The notes below the pieces were generated by a model. The model was not told where the DNA came from, searched no databases, and saw nothing but the letters and a program-made list of their open reading frames with translations. Below, in pieces: positions 8,341 to 17,197 of a DNA stretch of 64,000 bases; positions within the stretch are counted from its first letter, which is position 1, and every line of letters starts with the position of its first letter. Position numbers and translations under genes: made by a program. This stretch comes from JANXQG01 sp964615095. GTDB taxonomy: Bacteria; Planctomycetota; Planctomycetia; Pirellulales; Thermoguttaceae. Where the stretch lies: contig CAZTPX010000027.1 of the NCBI GenBank assembly GCA_964615095.1, positions 12,428-76,427 of the forward strand, given 5' to 3'.

Positions 8341-9429
8341 ATGACAACTATCGTTCGCTGGGGAACGGTCGCGAGCGCTCTTTTCGTCGCGGCGGCCGCC
8401 GTTGCCGCGGAGAGAACCGCCGCCGTGCCAAGAGACGCCGTCGAGGGCCTCTTGACGCGGCTGGACACCATCAGCCATGACGCCGACATGATGACCGCGA
8501 AAAAGGCGATTGTCGCCGCCGAGGCGGTGGAAAAATTCAATCAACAATACAAGGGCAAGCCGTTGACGATTCGGCTCAAGATCCAGGATGTCGTTCCCAA
8601 TGCCCAGGGACATTGCCTCACCGCCAACCGCCCCGATTACGACGGCATCCCTTCCTTCACGGGCAAGTTCCAGGCGAGCCTGTCCAACACCGAGGTAATG
8701 TCGATCACCAAGGAGAGCGTATTGGCGGTCACGGGCATGGTCAGCGCGGCCCACCAATCGCTGGGGCGCAGCCGATCCGAGATCCTCAAGCAGGGCAGCA
8801 GCGTCGTTTTCCCCTTGCATTCCAATCCGCCTTCGCAGATCTGTTTGGACGCCATCTCCTACCAGCTTGAGGTAACGCCCAAGAGCAGGTCGAGCGCGTT
8901 GCCGGCGAATGCCTCGCGGACCGGCGAGTCCCCATCGCCGGTCTCCGAAAGGCCAAGCGGCGATGTGACCTTCGCCGAAAAGCTCAAGAACGAACATCTG
9001 CGCAGTGTTGACGACATCAAGGCGTTCTTCCTCAAGGGCATCCATACCTCGCATCAAGACAGCAGCAAGACGCCGGCCACCACTGCGACCGGTCACGTCG
9101 TCACGACCCCAAGCTCCAGAACGAACACTCGTCCTGCTCCGGCCTACGGCACGCCGGCGACGTCCAGCGATAGTACCACCAAGGTCAAGCACAACCACAT
9201 CTATACGACCGTGGAGATCATCCAGAAGTTCGGCAGTCCCTCTGTCCGCACCAGCGCGACGACCTTGGAGCACTGGACTTTCAAGTGCAAGGACGGCGTA
9301 GTACACGTCCATTTCACGCAGGCCGGCTACATCAACAGTTCATCCCCAACCAAGTCGGATACGTTGAAGTTGGAGATCAAGTCGGTCGATTCAAGTTCCT
9401 CACCCTCGACGGGCAGCAGCCGGTTTTAA
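8341..9429 (+). CDS. Secreted protein of unknown function, 362 aa
   Basis: ATG at 8341 is preceded by GGGAGAGAGGAA, a strong ribosome-binding site. Residues 1-22 form a Sec signal peptide (MTTIVRWGTVASALFVAAAA, cleavage near AVAAE). Residues about 40-185 form a folded domain with a repeated beta pattern (LTIRLKIQDVVPNAQGHC and following), then a Ser/Thr/Pro-rich linker (about 185-285), and a small C-terminal domain (about 290-340) with YTTVEIIQKFGSPSVRTS and FKCKDGVVHVHF. The last domain resembles the short SmpA/OmlA-like or DUF2845-like modules that check mRNA-like fields, but the match is weak. It ends 2 bases before the next gene, so the two are co-transcribed. No function can be assigned. 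Confidence 0.7.
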   Translation: MTTIVRWGTVASALFVAAAAVAAERTAAVPRDAVEGLLTRLDTISHDADMMTAKKAIVAAEAVEKFNQQYKGKPLTIRLKIQDVVPNAQGHCLTANRPDYDGIPSFTGKFQASLSNTEVMSITKESVLAVTGMVSAAHQSLGRSRSEILKQGSSVVFPLHSNPPSQICLDAISYQLEVTPKSRSSALPANASRTGESPSPVSERPSGDVTFAEKLKNEHLRSVDDIKAFFLKGIHTSHQDSSKTPATTATGHVVTTPSSRTNTRPAPAYGTPATSSDSTTKVKHNHIYTTVEIIQKFGSPSVRTSATTLEHWTFKCKDGVVHVHFTQAGYINSSSPTKSDTLKLEIKSVDSSSSPSTGSSRF

Positions 9430-9431
9430 TC

Positions 9432-11747
9432 ATGGCCAAGAAAAAGAAAAAGGTGAAGAAGGTCGGCAGCGCCAAGCCGCAGCGGCCGGCAAAACCGCCC
9501 GGTTTCGTCCCCGCAGCGCCGGCTTCCTTGGAAGGACTGGTGCGAAAGTTGTCTTGTCACCGCGGAAAAACGCGCAGCCCTTTGGCCATCGCCCAGGAAA
9601 TCGCCGATCTGGCCTGGGAAGACCCGCGGCCGCAGGAGCAGGCAGAGTTGGCGCGGAAGGCGTTGAGCGTATCGCCCGATTGCGCCGACGCCTATGTGAT
9701 TCTGGCCAACCAGGCGGCGTCCCGCGAGCAGGCCCGGCAACTCCTGGAAGAGGGCGTGGCCGCCGGGCAGAGGGCCATCGGCGCGAAAACCTTTGAAAAC
9801 GTGACCGGCCGTTTCTGGCTCGATCAGCGGACCCGTCCCTATATGCGAGCACGGCTGGGCTTGGCGCAATGCCTGTGGGAGTCGGGCCAGCGGGTCCAGG
9901 CCGTGGAACACTATGCGGAAATGCTGCGGCTAAACCCCGGCGACAATCAGGGTGTGCGCTACCTGCTCCTGGGCGGACTGTTGGACCTGGATCGCGACGA
10001 CGACGCCCAGGGCCTCTTGCAGCGCTACGATCACGACGATTCGGCGGAATGGGCCTACACCACGGCCCTGTTGGCCTTCCGTCGCGAGGGCGACTCGGAC
10101 CACGCGCGCCACTTGTTGCTCGCGGCGTCCCGCGCGAACGGCTACGTTCCCGAATATCTGGTCGGCAACAAGTCCATGCCGTCGGCGCCGCCGGGCTACG
10201 TCAGCCTCGGCGGCGAGGATGAAGCCGTCAGCTATTCCGCCCAGTTCCTCCGTGCCTGGCGGAGTTCGCCGGGGGCCATTCCCTGGCTGCGAAAGACGCT
10301 GCAGGTCCCCTTGCCTCAGCCGCCAAGACCGCGCAAGCCGGCCTGGCCGCTTTTCCGCCATGCGTTCCTGCGGATTCCGCAAGTCGAGGAGGAGGTTTGG
10401 CAATTGGATGTCTGCCGCATGCCGCTTTCGTACGTCGACGGCAAGCCGTTCCGCGCACCCTGGGCACTGGTGTTGTGGAACCGCACGGAGGACGCGATTC
10501 TTGGCTTTGAGGCCGGCGACGAGCAGCCCACGGTGGGCGAGGTGTGGAACTCGTTGGTCGAGGCCCTGTTGCGTCCGCGCTCCGGCGAGGCACACCGGCC
10601 GGCGGAGATCCAGGTACGGCGCAAGACCTATTTCAAGGCCTGGCAGGAAAAGCTCCGCCAGATCGGCATCTGCTGCCGCCAGTACGACGAGTTGGACGGA
10701 TTGGACCACGTGGTGGAGAATCTCGTGCCCGCCTCGAGCAGCGTGCAGCGGTTCCTCGAAGGACCCGAAGAGCCGGTTATCGCCGATCTCGACGAACTGG
10801 CCTCTTTGCCGCAGAGCGTGGGCGAAGCGTGGCAGGCCGACGTCCGCCGCTTGCCCGGCTGGCTGGAACAGGGCGGCGAATTGCGGCGTCCCTGGGCATC
10901 GCTGGTGACCAGCCGCGACGAACATACCGTGCTGACCCAGAATCTCGCCATGGATCCGCCGCCCGCGGACTGGATCTGGAAGAACATTGTCGACGCCATC
11001 TGCCGTCCGTTGATGGGCGAACCGCATCGGCCGGGCGTGATCGAACTCGGCAACGAGGCATTTCATGGATTGCTGTACGATCGTCTGGATGCAATCGGTG
11101 TGCGCTGCGTCGTGGCGGACGACCTGGAGCAGATCGACGACATCTTCCGCCAGCTCGGGAAGTTCCTTTCCGGCGGCAAATCCGCGCCGCCGCTGGTCGA
11201 CGTGCCGGGCGTGCAGTTGGACGACATCCGCAGTTTTTATGAAGCGGCGGCCGATTTCTATCGCGCCGCGCCCTGGCGGCTTGTGCCCGGCGACACGACG
11301 CTCAAGATCGAGTGTCAGAAGTTCCAGACGCACACCTGGTACGGAGTGGTCATGGGCCAAAGCGGCCTAGTGTTGGGCTTGGCGCTGTATGAAGACCTGG
11401 GCGTGCTGCGGCGGCTGTTTACGGGCGCCGGCAGCGACGACGAGATGTCGCGGCACGCGACCGGGCTCTCGGTCATGTATGGCGAGGCCTTCGAGATTCC
11501 CATTGCCGATCTCGACGCCTCCGAACGCTATGGCTGGCCGGTCGTCAGTTCGGAAGCCCACCCGAACCCCATTTACGTGAATCCCGGCCGTTCCATGCGG
11601 CCACCTTTGGCCTGGGAATTGGAACTGATCGAAGGCTGCCTGCGAGCAATTCCGCAATTCCTCGCGAGCGGCCAGTCCAGCGCAGCCGTCGAGGTTGCCG
11701 CCGCGCGGGGGAGCCTGCTCCTGCAGATCTCACGGATGGAGGAGTGA
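9432..11747 (+). CDS. Large TPR-containing cytoplasmic protein
   Basis: A 771-aa protein that begins with a Lys-rich tail (MAKKKKKVKKVGSAKPQRP). Residues about 60-250 hold tetratricopeptide-type helix pairs (ADAYVILANQAASREQARQL; ALGLAQCLWESGQRVQAVEH-like; LLGGLLDLDRDDDAQGLL), similar to the ST7-type TPR region. The C-terminal two thirds contains two related alpha/beta modules, around 320-480 and 500-650, sharing the order WQxDVxRxP, RxPWAxL and RPxxGExHRPxxI, then a third, more divergent module to the end. This looks like an internal duplication. No signal peptide, so it is cytoplasmic. It follows the secreted protein by 2 bases and precedes the VOC gene by 4 bases. I do not know a function. 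Confidence 0.75.
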   Translation: MAKKKKKVKKVGSAKPQRPAKPPGFVPAAPASLEGLVRKLSCHRGKTRSPLAIAQEIADLAWEDPRPQEQAELARKALSVSPDCADAYVILANQAASREQARQLLEEGVAAGQRAIGAKTFENVTGRFWLDQRTRPYMRARLGLAQCLWESGQRVQAVEHYAEMLRLNPGDNQGVRYLLLGGLLDLDRDDDAQGLLQRYDHDDSAEWAYTTALLAFRREGDSDHARHLLLAASRANGYVPEYLVGNKSMPSAPPGYVSLGGEDEAVSYSAQFLRAWRSSPGAIPWLRKTLQVPLPQPPRPRKPAWPLFRHAFLRIPQVEEEVWQLDVCRMPLSYVDGKPFRAPWALVLWNRTEDAILGFEAGDEQPTVGEVWNSLVEALLRPRSGEAHRPAEIQVRRKTYFKAWQEKLRQIGICCRQYDELDGLDHVVENLVPASSSVQRFLEGPEEPVIADLDELASLPQSVGEAWQADVRRLPGWLEQGGELRRPWASLVTSRDEHTVLTQNLAMDPPPADWIWKNIVDAICRPLMGEPHRPGVIELGNEAFHGLLYDRLDAIGVRCVVADDLEQIDDIFRQLGKFLSGGKSAPPLVDVPGVQLDDIRSFYEAAADFYRAAPWRLVPGDTTLKIECQKFQTHTWYGVVMGQSGLVLGLALYEDLGVLRRLFTGAGSDDEMSRHATGLSVMYGEAFEIPIADLDASERYGWPVVSSEAHPNPIYVNPGRSMRPPLAWELELIEGCLRAIPQFLASGQSSAAVEVAAARGSLLLQISRMEE

Positions 11748-11751
11748 AATC

Positions 11752-12201
11752 GTGTACATCGACCACGTCAACCTGGTCGTTGCCGACATGCGGGCCATGA
11801 TCGCTTTCTACTGCGACGTGCTGGGTATGCGATTGGCTCGTCAGGTCACGATCAGCGGGCCGTGGATCGACGAGGTGACGGGCCTGAAGGACGTGACCGC
11901 CGACGTGGCGTTCCTTGAAGCGTCCTGCGGGCCGGCCATCGAACTGCTCTATTACCATCGCCCGCAAGGATCGAAGGCCCCGGGGCAGGACGTTCCCAAC
12001 ACCTTCGGCCTGCGGCACCTGGCCTTTCGCGTCACCGACATCGAGAAGGTCGCGGCGGCCATCCGCGCGGCCGGCGTGCCACTGGCGAGCGAAATTCACA
12101 GCGTGCCGACCGCGCAGGTGCCGTTTGCGCAAAGGCAAAAACGCCTGGTCTATTTCCGCGATCCGGAAGGCAATCTGCTCGAACTCTGCGCCTACGAGTG
12201 A
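11752..12201 (+). CDS. VOC superfamily (glyoxalase-like) metalloprotein
   Basis: A 149-aa protein starting at GTG 11752, with GGAGG about 8 bases upstream. It is a two-module vicinal oxygen chelate protein: MYIDHVNLVVAD in module one and RHLAFRVTDIEKV in module two. The four likely metal ligands are His5, Glu64, His89 and Glu144, the H-E-H-E pattern of glyoxalase I and methylmalonyl-CoA epimerase. The length also fits a single-chain VOC enzyme that dimerises. It is the last gene of a tight three-gene row with the secreted protein and the TPR protein. The reaction cannot be read from the sequence; lyase, epimerase and dioxygenase members share this fold. Confidence 0.9.
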   Translation: MYIDHVNLVVADMRAMIAFYCDVLGMRLARQVTISGPWIDEVTGLKDVTADVAFLEASCGPAIELLYYHRPQGSKAPGQDVPNTFGLRHLAFRVTDIEKVAAAIRAAGVPLASEIHSVPTAQVPFAQRQKRLVYFRDPEGNLLELCAYE

Positions 12202-12351
12202 TCGACGAATCGATAATGTATTGGCCATATCGTCGCATCCGTCGCGGTTGTTTCTATCCATACAACTCGGTTATCCCCGATAAGCGATCCTCCGAATCCA
12301 TGCCAAGTCGTCCTTCTTACCCCTAGACCGCCGGGGAATGGTAAGCTAACG

Positions 12352-14868
12352 ATGAAAGGGATGCGGAACATGATCGAGCTTGAAACGCCCCCCGGGAAAG
12401 CTTCCCAGCCAATCACCAGTGCCGAACGACCGCCTAGGCCCGCGGCCTTTCGTCGCCGTTCGGCAATCCGTGTCCTGGTAATCGGCGGTTTCATTGCGCT
12501 GACGGTCTGGGCGGTCCGCTATGCCGGAGAGGTGGGTGACGCGCTGCGAGCTGCCGCCGAAGGCGGTCAAGGCAAGCCCTGGGGCCGCGTGCTCGATCCC
12601 TGGTTCATTGCCAAAGCCTGTCCCCACGCGCTGTTGCTCCTGTTGACAGGCGTTGTGGGTTTTTTCCTGCTCCTGCGGTGGAAGCCCTTGCGGCCCCTGG
12701 AACGTTCAATTCTCCAGTCGCTGGGGATCTGTGCGGAGACTTGCGGGCATTCTTCCGCAGGGCGTGATTCCCTATCTGTCCAGACCGTTTTAGACGGCCC
12801 CGAAAGTCCATCCTGCCATTCCAACCGGCCCTCGCGGTCATGGACGTGGATCGTCTTGGGACTGGCAACCGTCGCGGCGGCCTTGGCCATCCTGGAATGG
12901 ATCGAGCCTTGCTACTTTGTTCAAGACGACAATTTTTCCGGTGTGCTGCCCGTAGTCTTACGGGGTTGCGGGTTGATCTTCCAGGGCGAATTCCCCGACT
13001 TCGATCCGTGCCAACTGATGGGCATACCCTGTGGAAGCTCGGGCTTTCTGTGCTATCCTCCCACGGTTGTCTCTTACGCCATCGCCCGCTGGGGACTGGG
13101 CAACCAGAACTACACGCTGGAGGTCTTCGCGGCAATGCACCTTCTGGCAGGCTACGCGGCGTCGTACGCGGCCGCGCGGGTCGCCGGATTGCGGCCGGCC
13201 TTGGCCTACGTGCTGGGGATTTCCTTCGTGCTCTGCGGTTATGTCCTCCTCGTCGGGCGGTCCTGGTGTTTTATGGTGACGCTGGTGTTCTGGCTGCCGC
13301 TGTTGTTTTGTTGCCTGGAGAGCTGGCTGAGGGGACGGGCCAACCTGCGATGGCTATTGGCCAGCGGACTGGCAATCGGCGGGCTTTACTACATCGGTTT
13401 CCCGCAAATTTGGTTCTACGCAATGTTCTTCCTGGGCTTGGCCGCGCTGGTCGCGGTGTTCGGCGGACGCATCGCCGCGCGACAGTTGCTCTGGCCAATT
13501 GCCGCCGCTCTCCTTGGGTTGGCCTTGTTGTTGCCCGCATTGATGGTGCAGCTTGAACTCACCCGCGGCATGGCGGAAAAGCCGGCCAACTTTGGCCAGG
13601 GAATTGAGCCCGGCCTCCTGGCCACGCTCGCGCCGTTTCCATTCAGCCACGCGGACGGTTTCATGGGACTGCCCGCCAACCGCGATCGGATGCTGGAGAC
13701 CCAGTGGTACTACGCGGGCACGTTTCTGATGGCCTGCGCGTTTCTCTGCCTGGGGGCGGTGCTGGCCTACCGTTGCCGCCGCGCCTGGTGGGGACAACAC
13801 CCATGGACGGCCGCCGCGATCGTTTCGCTCTGGCTCGGTCTGGGGGCCGAGGGCCTGCTCTGGACGGCCGTGGGACGACTACCTGTGGTGCGGGCAGTCA
13901 ATCATCATCCCCATCGGCTCATGCCTTTCATCATTTTTTTCTGCTTGATCGTGGGCGGGGGCTTCCTGGAGAGGCTATTGCGCCGCGGCAAGTCGCGAAA
14001 ATGGGAGTATTGGATCGCCGCCGCGACGGCCATACTGATGCTCTACCACGTTTTCCTTTCACGAAACGCCCTGTGGTGTTACGGCGACCGTCCTTATCCT
14101 GAGCTTCCGCGAGAAATTGCCGATCGCGTCTTGCCCAGCCGCAATCCGTCGGCTGGTCGCGTAACGTGGCGAGGACCGTTCCGCAGCGGCTTGCCGGGTT
14201 TCGCCTATCTTTTGCCGCTGAGTTTGCCGTCGGCCTATGGGGCATACGGATTGGGCGGCTACGATCCGGTTACCGAGGCCCGCCCGGAAACGCTGGCGTT
14301 CCAGGATAAGTTCGACGCATCGCCGGCGGAGGCCGGTCGAGCTTATGGAGTTCGTTGGGTGCTGGTCGCCAATGCCGACTACTATCGCAAGGAGCGAGAG
14401 TACTGGTCGGCGGCAATTGCCAGCGACTGGTGCTTCGACTTCTCGGACACGGATTGGCCCCGCTATCAAAAGAAGTTCCTCCCCGCCGCAAGATTGCGCG
14501 TCTGTCGCGAGGAAGTCAGCCTCTACGAACTGCCCGACGCCAGCCCCCTGGCCTTCGATCGAGCCCGTCCGCGCACGCCGCTGCCGATCGAGTTTCACGG
14601 CTGGGGCGCCGAGGTGGCGTCGCCCGGCCAGGGCCCACGGAGCGTCGTGGTAAATTTCGCCATGCGGCCGTGGCTGCGGGCGGCGTGCGCTAGGCAACCG
14701 CTGGTACTGTCAGCCGATGAGTGGGGACGGATGGAGGTCCGCGTGCCCGACGGCGTAACGCGTTTTCAGGTCTTCCAGGACTTGCCTTGGGGGCGGGGGA
14801 TCTTGGCCGGGATGGGCCTCGCGGCGGCCACGCTTGTCGGCATGGCTATCGTGCGAAAACGCATTTGA
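12352..14868 (+). CDS. Polytopic membrane protein, YfhO/glycosyltransferase-like
   Basis: An 838-aa integral membrane protein. There is a cytoplasmic N-terminal tail, then about ten or more hydrophobic segments between residues 40 and 590 (for example VLVIGGFIALTVWAV, LLLLLTGVVGFFLLLRW, AALLGLALLLPALMV, PFIIFFCLIVGGGFLE), and a soluble periplasmic domain (about 590-805) closed by a last helix (GILAGMGLAAATLVGMAI). Phrases such as QWYYAGTFLMACAFLCLG and YGVRWVLVANADYY resemble the YfhO family, whose members act in lipid-linked sugar transfer. ATGs at 12352, 12361 and 12370 are all possible; none has a clear Shine-Dalgarno. It is separated by 150 bases from the VOC gene. A role in cell-surface glycan synthesis is a reasonable inference only. 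Confidence 0.7.
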   Translation: MKGMRNMIELETPPGKASQPITSAERPPRPAAFRRRSAIRVLVIGGFIALTVWAVRYAGEVGDALRAAAEGGQGKPWGRVLDPWFIAKACPHALLLLLTGVVGFFLLLRWKPLRPLERSILQSLGICAETCGHSSAGRDSLSVQTVLDGPESPSCHSNRPSRSWTWIVLGLATVAAALAILEWIEPCYFVQDDNFSGVLPVVLRGCGLIFQGEFPDFDPCQLMGIPCGSSGFLCYPPTVVSYAIARWGLGNQNYTLEVFAAMHLLAGYAASYAAARVAGLRPALAYVLGISFVLCGYVLLVGRSWCFMVTLVFWLPLLFCCLESWLRGRANLRWLLASGLAIGGLYYIGFPQIWFYAMFFLGLAALVAVFGGRIAARQLLWPIAAALLGLALLLPALMVQLELTRGMAEKPANFGQGIEPGLLATLAPFPFSHADGFMGLPANRDRMLETQWYYAGTFLMACAFLCLGAVLAYRCRRAWWGQHPWTAAAIVSLWLGLGAEGLLWTAVGRLPVVRAVNHHPHRLMPFIIFFCLIVGGGFLERLLRRGKSRKWEYWIAAATAILMLYHVFLSRNALWCYGDRPYPELPREIADRVLPSRNPSAGRVTWRGPFRSGLPGFAYLLPLSLPSAYGAYGLGGYDPVTEARPETLAFQDKFDASPAEAGRAYGVRWVLVANADYYRKEREYWSAAIASDWCFDFSDTDWPRYQKKFLPAARLRVCREEVSLYELPDASPLAFDRARPRTPLPIEFHGWGAEVASPGQGPRSVVVNFAMRPWLRAACARQPLVLSADEWGRMEVRVPDGVTRFQVFQDLPWGRGILAGMGLAAATLVGMAIVRKRI

Positions 14869-14967
14869 TTTGATCTCTTCGCCAGGCATAGTTTTGTTCC
14901 GTCTCACATCGGGGTAGAATAGAGCGCGTTTTCGAGATTTGTGCAGCCCCGGATAAGGAGTCTGACC

Positions 14968-15204
14968 ATGCCATGCCGGCATTTGCGGGAACTTTACGCG
15001 ATTTGCAACACCCACAATCTGAAGCTTAGCAGTTCGGACCTGATTCGCATTGTCTGTCCGTCCTGCGGAGTGACTGAAGTCTGCCCCTCCTTGTTGTGCG
15101 AAGAGTACGATCTGCAACACCCGGAGGAGCCTTCAGACAGCCCGAAAGATCATCCCACTTTTCCCAATCCGCCTTCCAGCGCGGGGAAAAACCCGCCGAA
15201 CTAG
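14968..15204 (+). CDS. Small Cys-rich protein, 78 aa
   Basis: ATG at 14968 has a textbook AAGGAG eight bases upstream. The protein opens MPCRHLRELYAICNTHNLKL and carries a CPSCG knuckle plus further Cys residues (EVCPSLLCEE), so a zinc-ribbon-like fold is plausible. The tail is Pro/Ser-rich. A TAGAAT box lies at 14915-14920 but without a clear partner. It resembles short conserved planctomycete proteins of unknown function. It lies between the YfhO-like gene and the 15425 unit, both on the same strand. Confidence 0.75.
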   Translation: MPCRHLRELYAICNTHNLKLSSSDLIRIVCPSCGVTEVCPSLLCEEYDLQHPEEPSDSPKDHPTFPNPPSSAGKNPPN

Positions 15205-15229
15205 CGCAGAAAAAATCGCAACCTAGCGC

Positions 15230-15257
15230 TTGACAAACAAATCATTGTGTGGATAAT
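15230..15257 (+). promoter_or_regulatory. Near-consensus sigma-70 promoter
   Basis: TTGACA at 15230-15235 and GATAAT at 15252-15257 are separated by 16 bases. This is the best sigma-70-type promoter seen in the window. It reads towards the 71-aa gene at 15425, leaving a leader of about 160 bases. Confidence 0.7.
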
Positions 15258-15361
15258 TAACTATTTACCGTTCGCGGCACCCCCCACCATACAAGGGTTC
15301 AATCCACACCCAGACCATTACGGTGCCGTGCAATTCCAGGTCCGGCCGCCAATTCAGGCAT

Positions 15362-15379
15362 GAATGGCACGTGCCATTC
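15362..15379 (+). promoter_or_regulatory. 18-base palindrome in the leader of the 71-aa gene
   Basis: GAATGGCACGTGCCATTC is a perfect palindrome within the leader, 46 bases before the start codon. It would form a stable RNA hairpin or could be a dimeric operator. A second inverted pair, AATTAACTA at 15256-15264 and TAGTTAATT at 15402-15410, brackets the whole leader and lies right before the ribosome-binding site, so folding could affect translation. Confidence 0.55.
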
Positions 15380-15424
15380 CTGGCTAGTGAACAGAGACGA
15401 TTAGTTAATTGGGAGTTTTTATCA

Positions 15425-15640
15425 ATGCGTAACGTATTCGAAGCGATTTTGGAGTGTGGACACGACGAAGATTTCAACCCCTCTGAGAGCCCGGAGTTCG
15501 GCCGAACCGACGCGCCGGCCGGCTCCCGGGCGAAGATCGATATTTTGGCCGAGCGCGTCATGCGCGGTCTGCCCTTGTGGCATCCCGAGGATCGTACGGA
15601 TTACAGCGGTTTGACCGGGAACGTCCGCCCGCGGGTCTAG
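15425..15640 (+). CDS. Small planctomycete-type protein, 71 aa
   Basis: Start MRNVFEAILECGHDEDFNP at 15425, with GGGAG about 10 bases upstream. The protein is acidic and ends HPEDRTDYSGLTGNVRPRV. The middle (RTDAPAGSRAKIDILAERV) and the phrase LPLWHPEDRTDYSGLTG are shared, as far as I recall, by a family of short uncharacterised planctomycete proteins. It has no signal peptide or membrane segment. It forms its own transcription unit with a strong promoter, a structured leader and a terminator at 15728-15763. Function unknown. Confidence 0.8.
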   Translation: MRNVFEAILECGHDEDFNPSESPEFGRTDAPAGSRAKIDILAERVMRGLPLWHPEDRTDYSGLTGNVRPRV

Positions 15641-15727
15641 TCGAGCGCACATCGAGCCGCGGGGATGTGGGGGAAACATAAGGGTTCCTTAGCGGCGAAG
15701 AGCCAAGCCAATTAGGAAATTACTTTA

Positions 15728-15763
15728 CGCTCGACGGCCCGGATGCCTTCGAGCGGTTTTTTT
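15728..15763 (+). terminator. Intrinsic terminator after the 71-aa gene
   Basis: Arms CGCTCGA (15728-15734) and TCGAGCG (15749-15755) are followed by seven T residues at 15757-15763. This fits a rho-independent terminator on the plus strand. The rest of 15641-15973 shows no gene. Confidence 0.7.
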
Positions 15764-15973
15764 GCGCTCCACGTTGCGTCTTGCCTTTCGTCAGAAAGAG
15801 TTTCCAGATTTGGCCCTTGTCTGGCGATGGAAAGTGCGCCCTCCCTGGTTTGCTTGCTGTAAACTGGTTGGCCCGTTGCTTATCGCTTGGGGCCTTTTGT
15901 TCTGGCTCTTCGTGTTTAGCATGGCTTTCGGCGGGCGTTAGGCGTTTTCTGTGTATACCGAGAAAAGGAAGCG

Positions 15974-16648
15974 ATGCCCGAACAGCAATTCCATTATTAC
16001 TTGAATCAGTTTCAGATGCGGCCCAGGGCACGCCGTTGGTGGCCCAAGGCCCTGGCCTTCTGCGCCGTCCTCGGCGGCATTTACGGCGCATCGCTGGGAT
16101 CCGCCATAGGCGCGGTGCCGCGGGCCGCAGACGTGATCGAGATCGCTGCCGCCATCATGGCCCTGATCTGCGGCGTTCCTGGGGCACGGCTTGGCTCCCT
16201 TGTTGGTATTGTCACGCAAAACCGCTTTGGCAGGTTGTTCCTGGGGATGCTTGCGGCCATTGGCGGGGCAATCCTGGGCGGTTTTTTGGCAACAATGATC
16301 TTGCTGGCGCTGGGGGCGATCCTGGGGGCCATGGGCGGTTCGGTTTTGGCACGTGTACTCCTGGCCCTACGACACGGCACTCTACGGAGTTTCCTTATCG
16401 GAATCGCGGGGGCCGTGCTGGGAATGTTCCTTGGAGCCGTCCTTTGGGCCGTCAATCTCAATCGGTCGGCGGCCCTTGCGGGCGCAAGCTGGGGTTTGGG
16501 AATCGGGGTCGTCATCGGCCCGCTGCTTCTCTTAGTGGTTGTTAGGGCGTTGAATGGGCTGGCGCGAACCCATGTCAGCGGTAGAAGGAATGTCAATGTT
16601 GTCGATGCGACTTTCCAGAGCAAGGAAGAACAAGACCGCATGGAATGA
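15974..16648 (+). CDS. Hydrophobic membrane protein, 224 aa
   Basis: ATG at 15974 follows AAGGAAG. After a 25-residue basic N-terminus the protein is a series of Gly/Ala-rich hydrophobic segments (LAFCAVLGGIYGASLGSAIG, AAAIMALICGVPGARLGSLVG, LFLGMLAAIGGAILGGFLAT, LLALGAILGAMGGSVLARVL, SFLIGIAGAVLGMFLGAVL, SWGLGIGVVIGPLLLLVVV), about six to seven transmembrane helices packed by small residues. The C-terminus (residues 195-224) is polar. The TGA stop at 16646 is in frame with the following ORF, which lacks a convincing start codon. I recognise no family. It could be a transporter-like or glycine-zipper membrane protein. Confidence 0.7.
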   Translation: MPEQQFHYYLNQFQMRPRARRWWPKALAFCAVLGGIYGASLGSAIGAVPRAADVIEIAAAIMALICGVPGARLGSLVGIVTQNRFGRLFLGMLAAIGGAILGGFLATMILLALGAILGAMGGSVLARVLLALRHGTLRSFLIGIAGAVLGMFLGAVLWAVNLNRSAALAGASWGLGIGVVIGPLLLLVVVRALNGLARTHVSGRRNVNVVDATFQSKEEQDRME

Positions 16649-16687
16649 GGCCAACGCGATTGGAGCAGTGAAGATGACTTACGGAAT

Positions 16688-17101
16688 TTGCGAAGCGAGT
16701 ACGAAAATGAAGCCTGCCTCGCCCTTACTAAGAAGGTCGCTGAGTTGCCCCGGAAGGAGCCCGGCGGGGTGCTCGTCCTTGAGATGGTCGTCGTGGCGGA
16801 CTCTAACCCGGCGGGGCGGTACGAGCGTCTCGCGCTGGGCTGTGCGAACGACGACCACTGGGCTTCTCTTGAGAGACTCAGCAAGCAGCGTTTGACGCAG
16901 GTTAGCACTCCGGCCTGGAAATCCCTCGACAAGTATCTTGCAGACGCCGCGAGCGCCGGGACCGTTGGCAAGTTCGGCCACATGGTCTCGGCCTTTAGCG
17001 TGATCGTGGTGTCCTACTACGATGGTCGCCGCTGGTCGTTCTCCGAGTATCGAGAGGCTGCGGAAGGCCCTTCCAGGATGCAGTTTCGGCGGATATTATG
17101 A
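16688..17101 (+). CDS. Soluble protein or C-terminal part of the preceding gene, 137 aa
   Basis: The frame is open from the TGA at 16646-16648 onward and is the same frame as the membrane protein before it. It contains no ATG or GTG; the only usual start is TTG at 16688, without a good Shine-Dalgarno. From there it reads RSEYENEACLALTKKVAEL, GVLVLEMVVVADSNPAGRYE, a DHWASLERLSKQRLTQVS helix, and a C-terminal stretch SAFSVIVVSYYDGRRWSFS. It looks like a compact alpha/beta domain. Either it starts at TTG, or it was once the cytoplasmic domain of the membrane protein and the TGA (Trp TGG to TGA) has split them. No family recognised. Confidence 0.5.
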   Translation: MRSEYENEACLALTKKVAELPRKEPGGVLVLEMVVVADSNPAGRYERLALGCANDDHWASLERLSKQRLTQVSTPAWKSLDKYLADAASAGTVGKFGHMVSAFSVIVVSYYDGRRWSFSEYREAAEGPSRMQFRRIL

Positions 17102-17197
17102 TCCGGAGGGCGACGTGTGGAGTAGCCAAACAGGCAACTACCCGCCAAGATTTCAAACCCGTCGCAGGTTCCTCTTGCCGAGAAAGGACGGCAGTTT

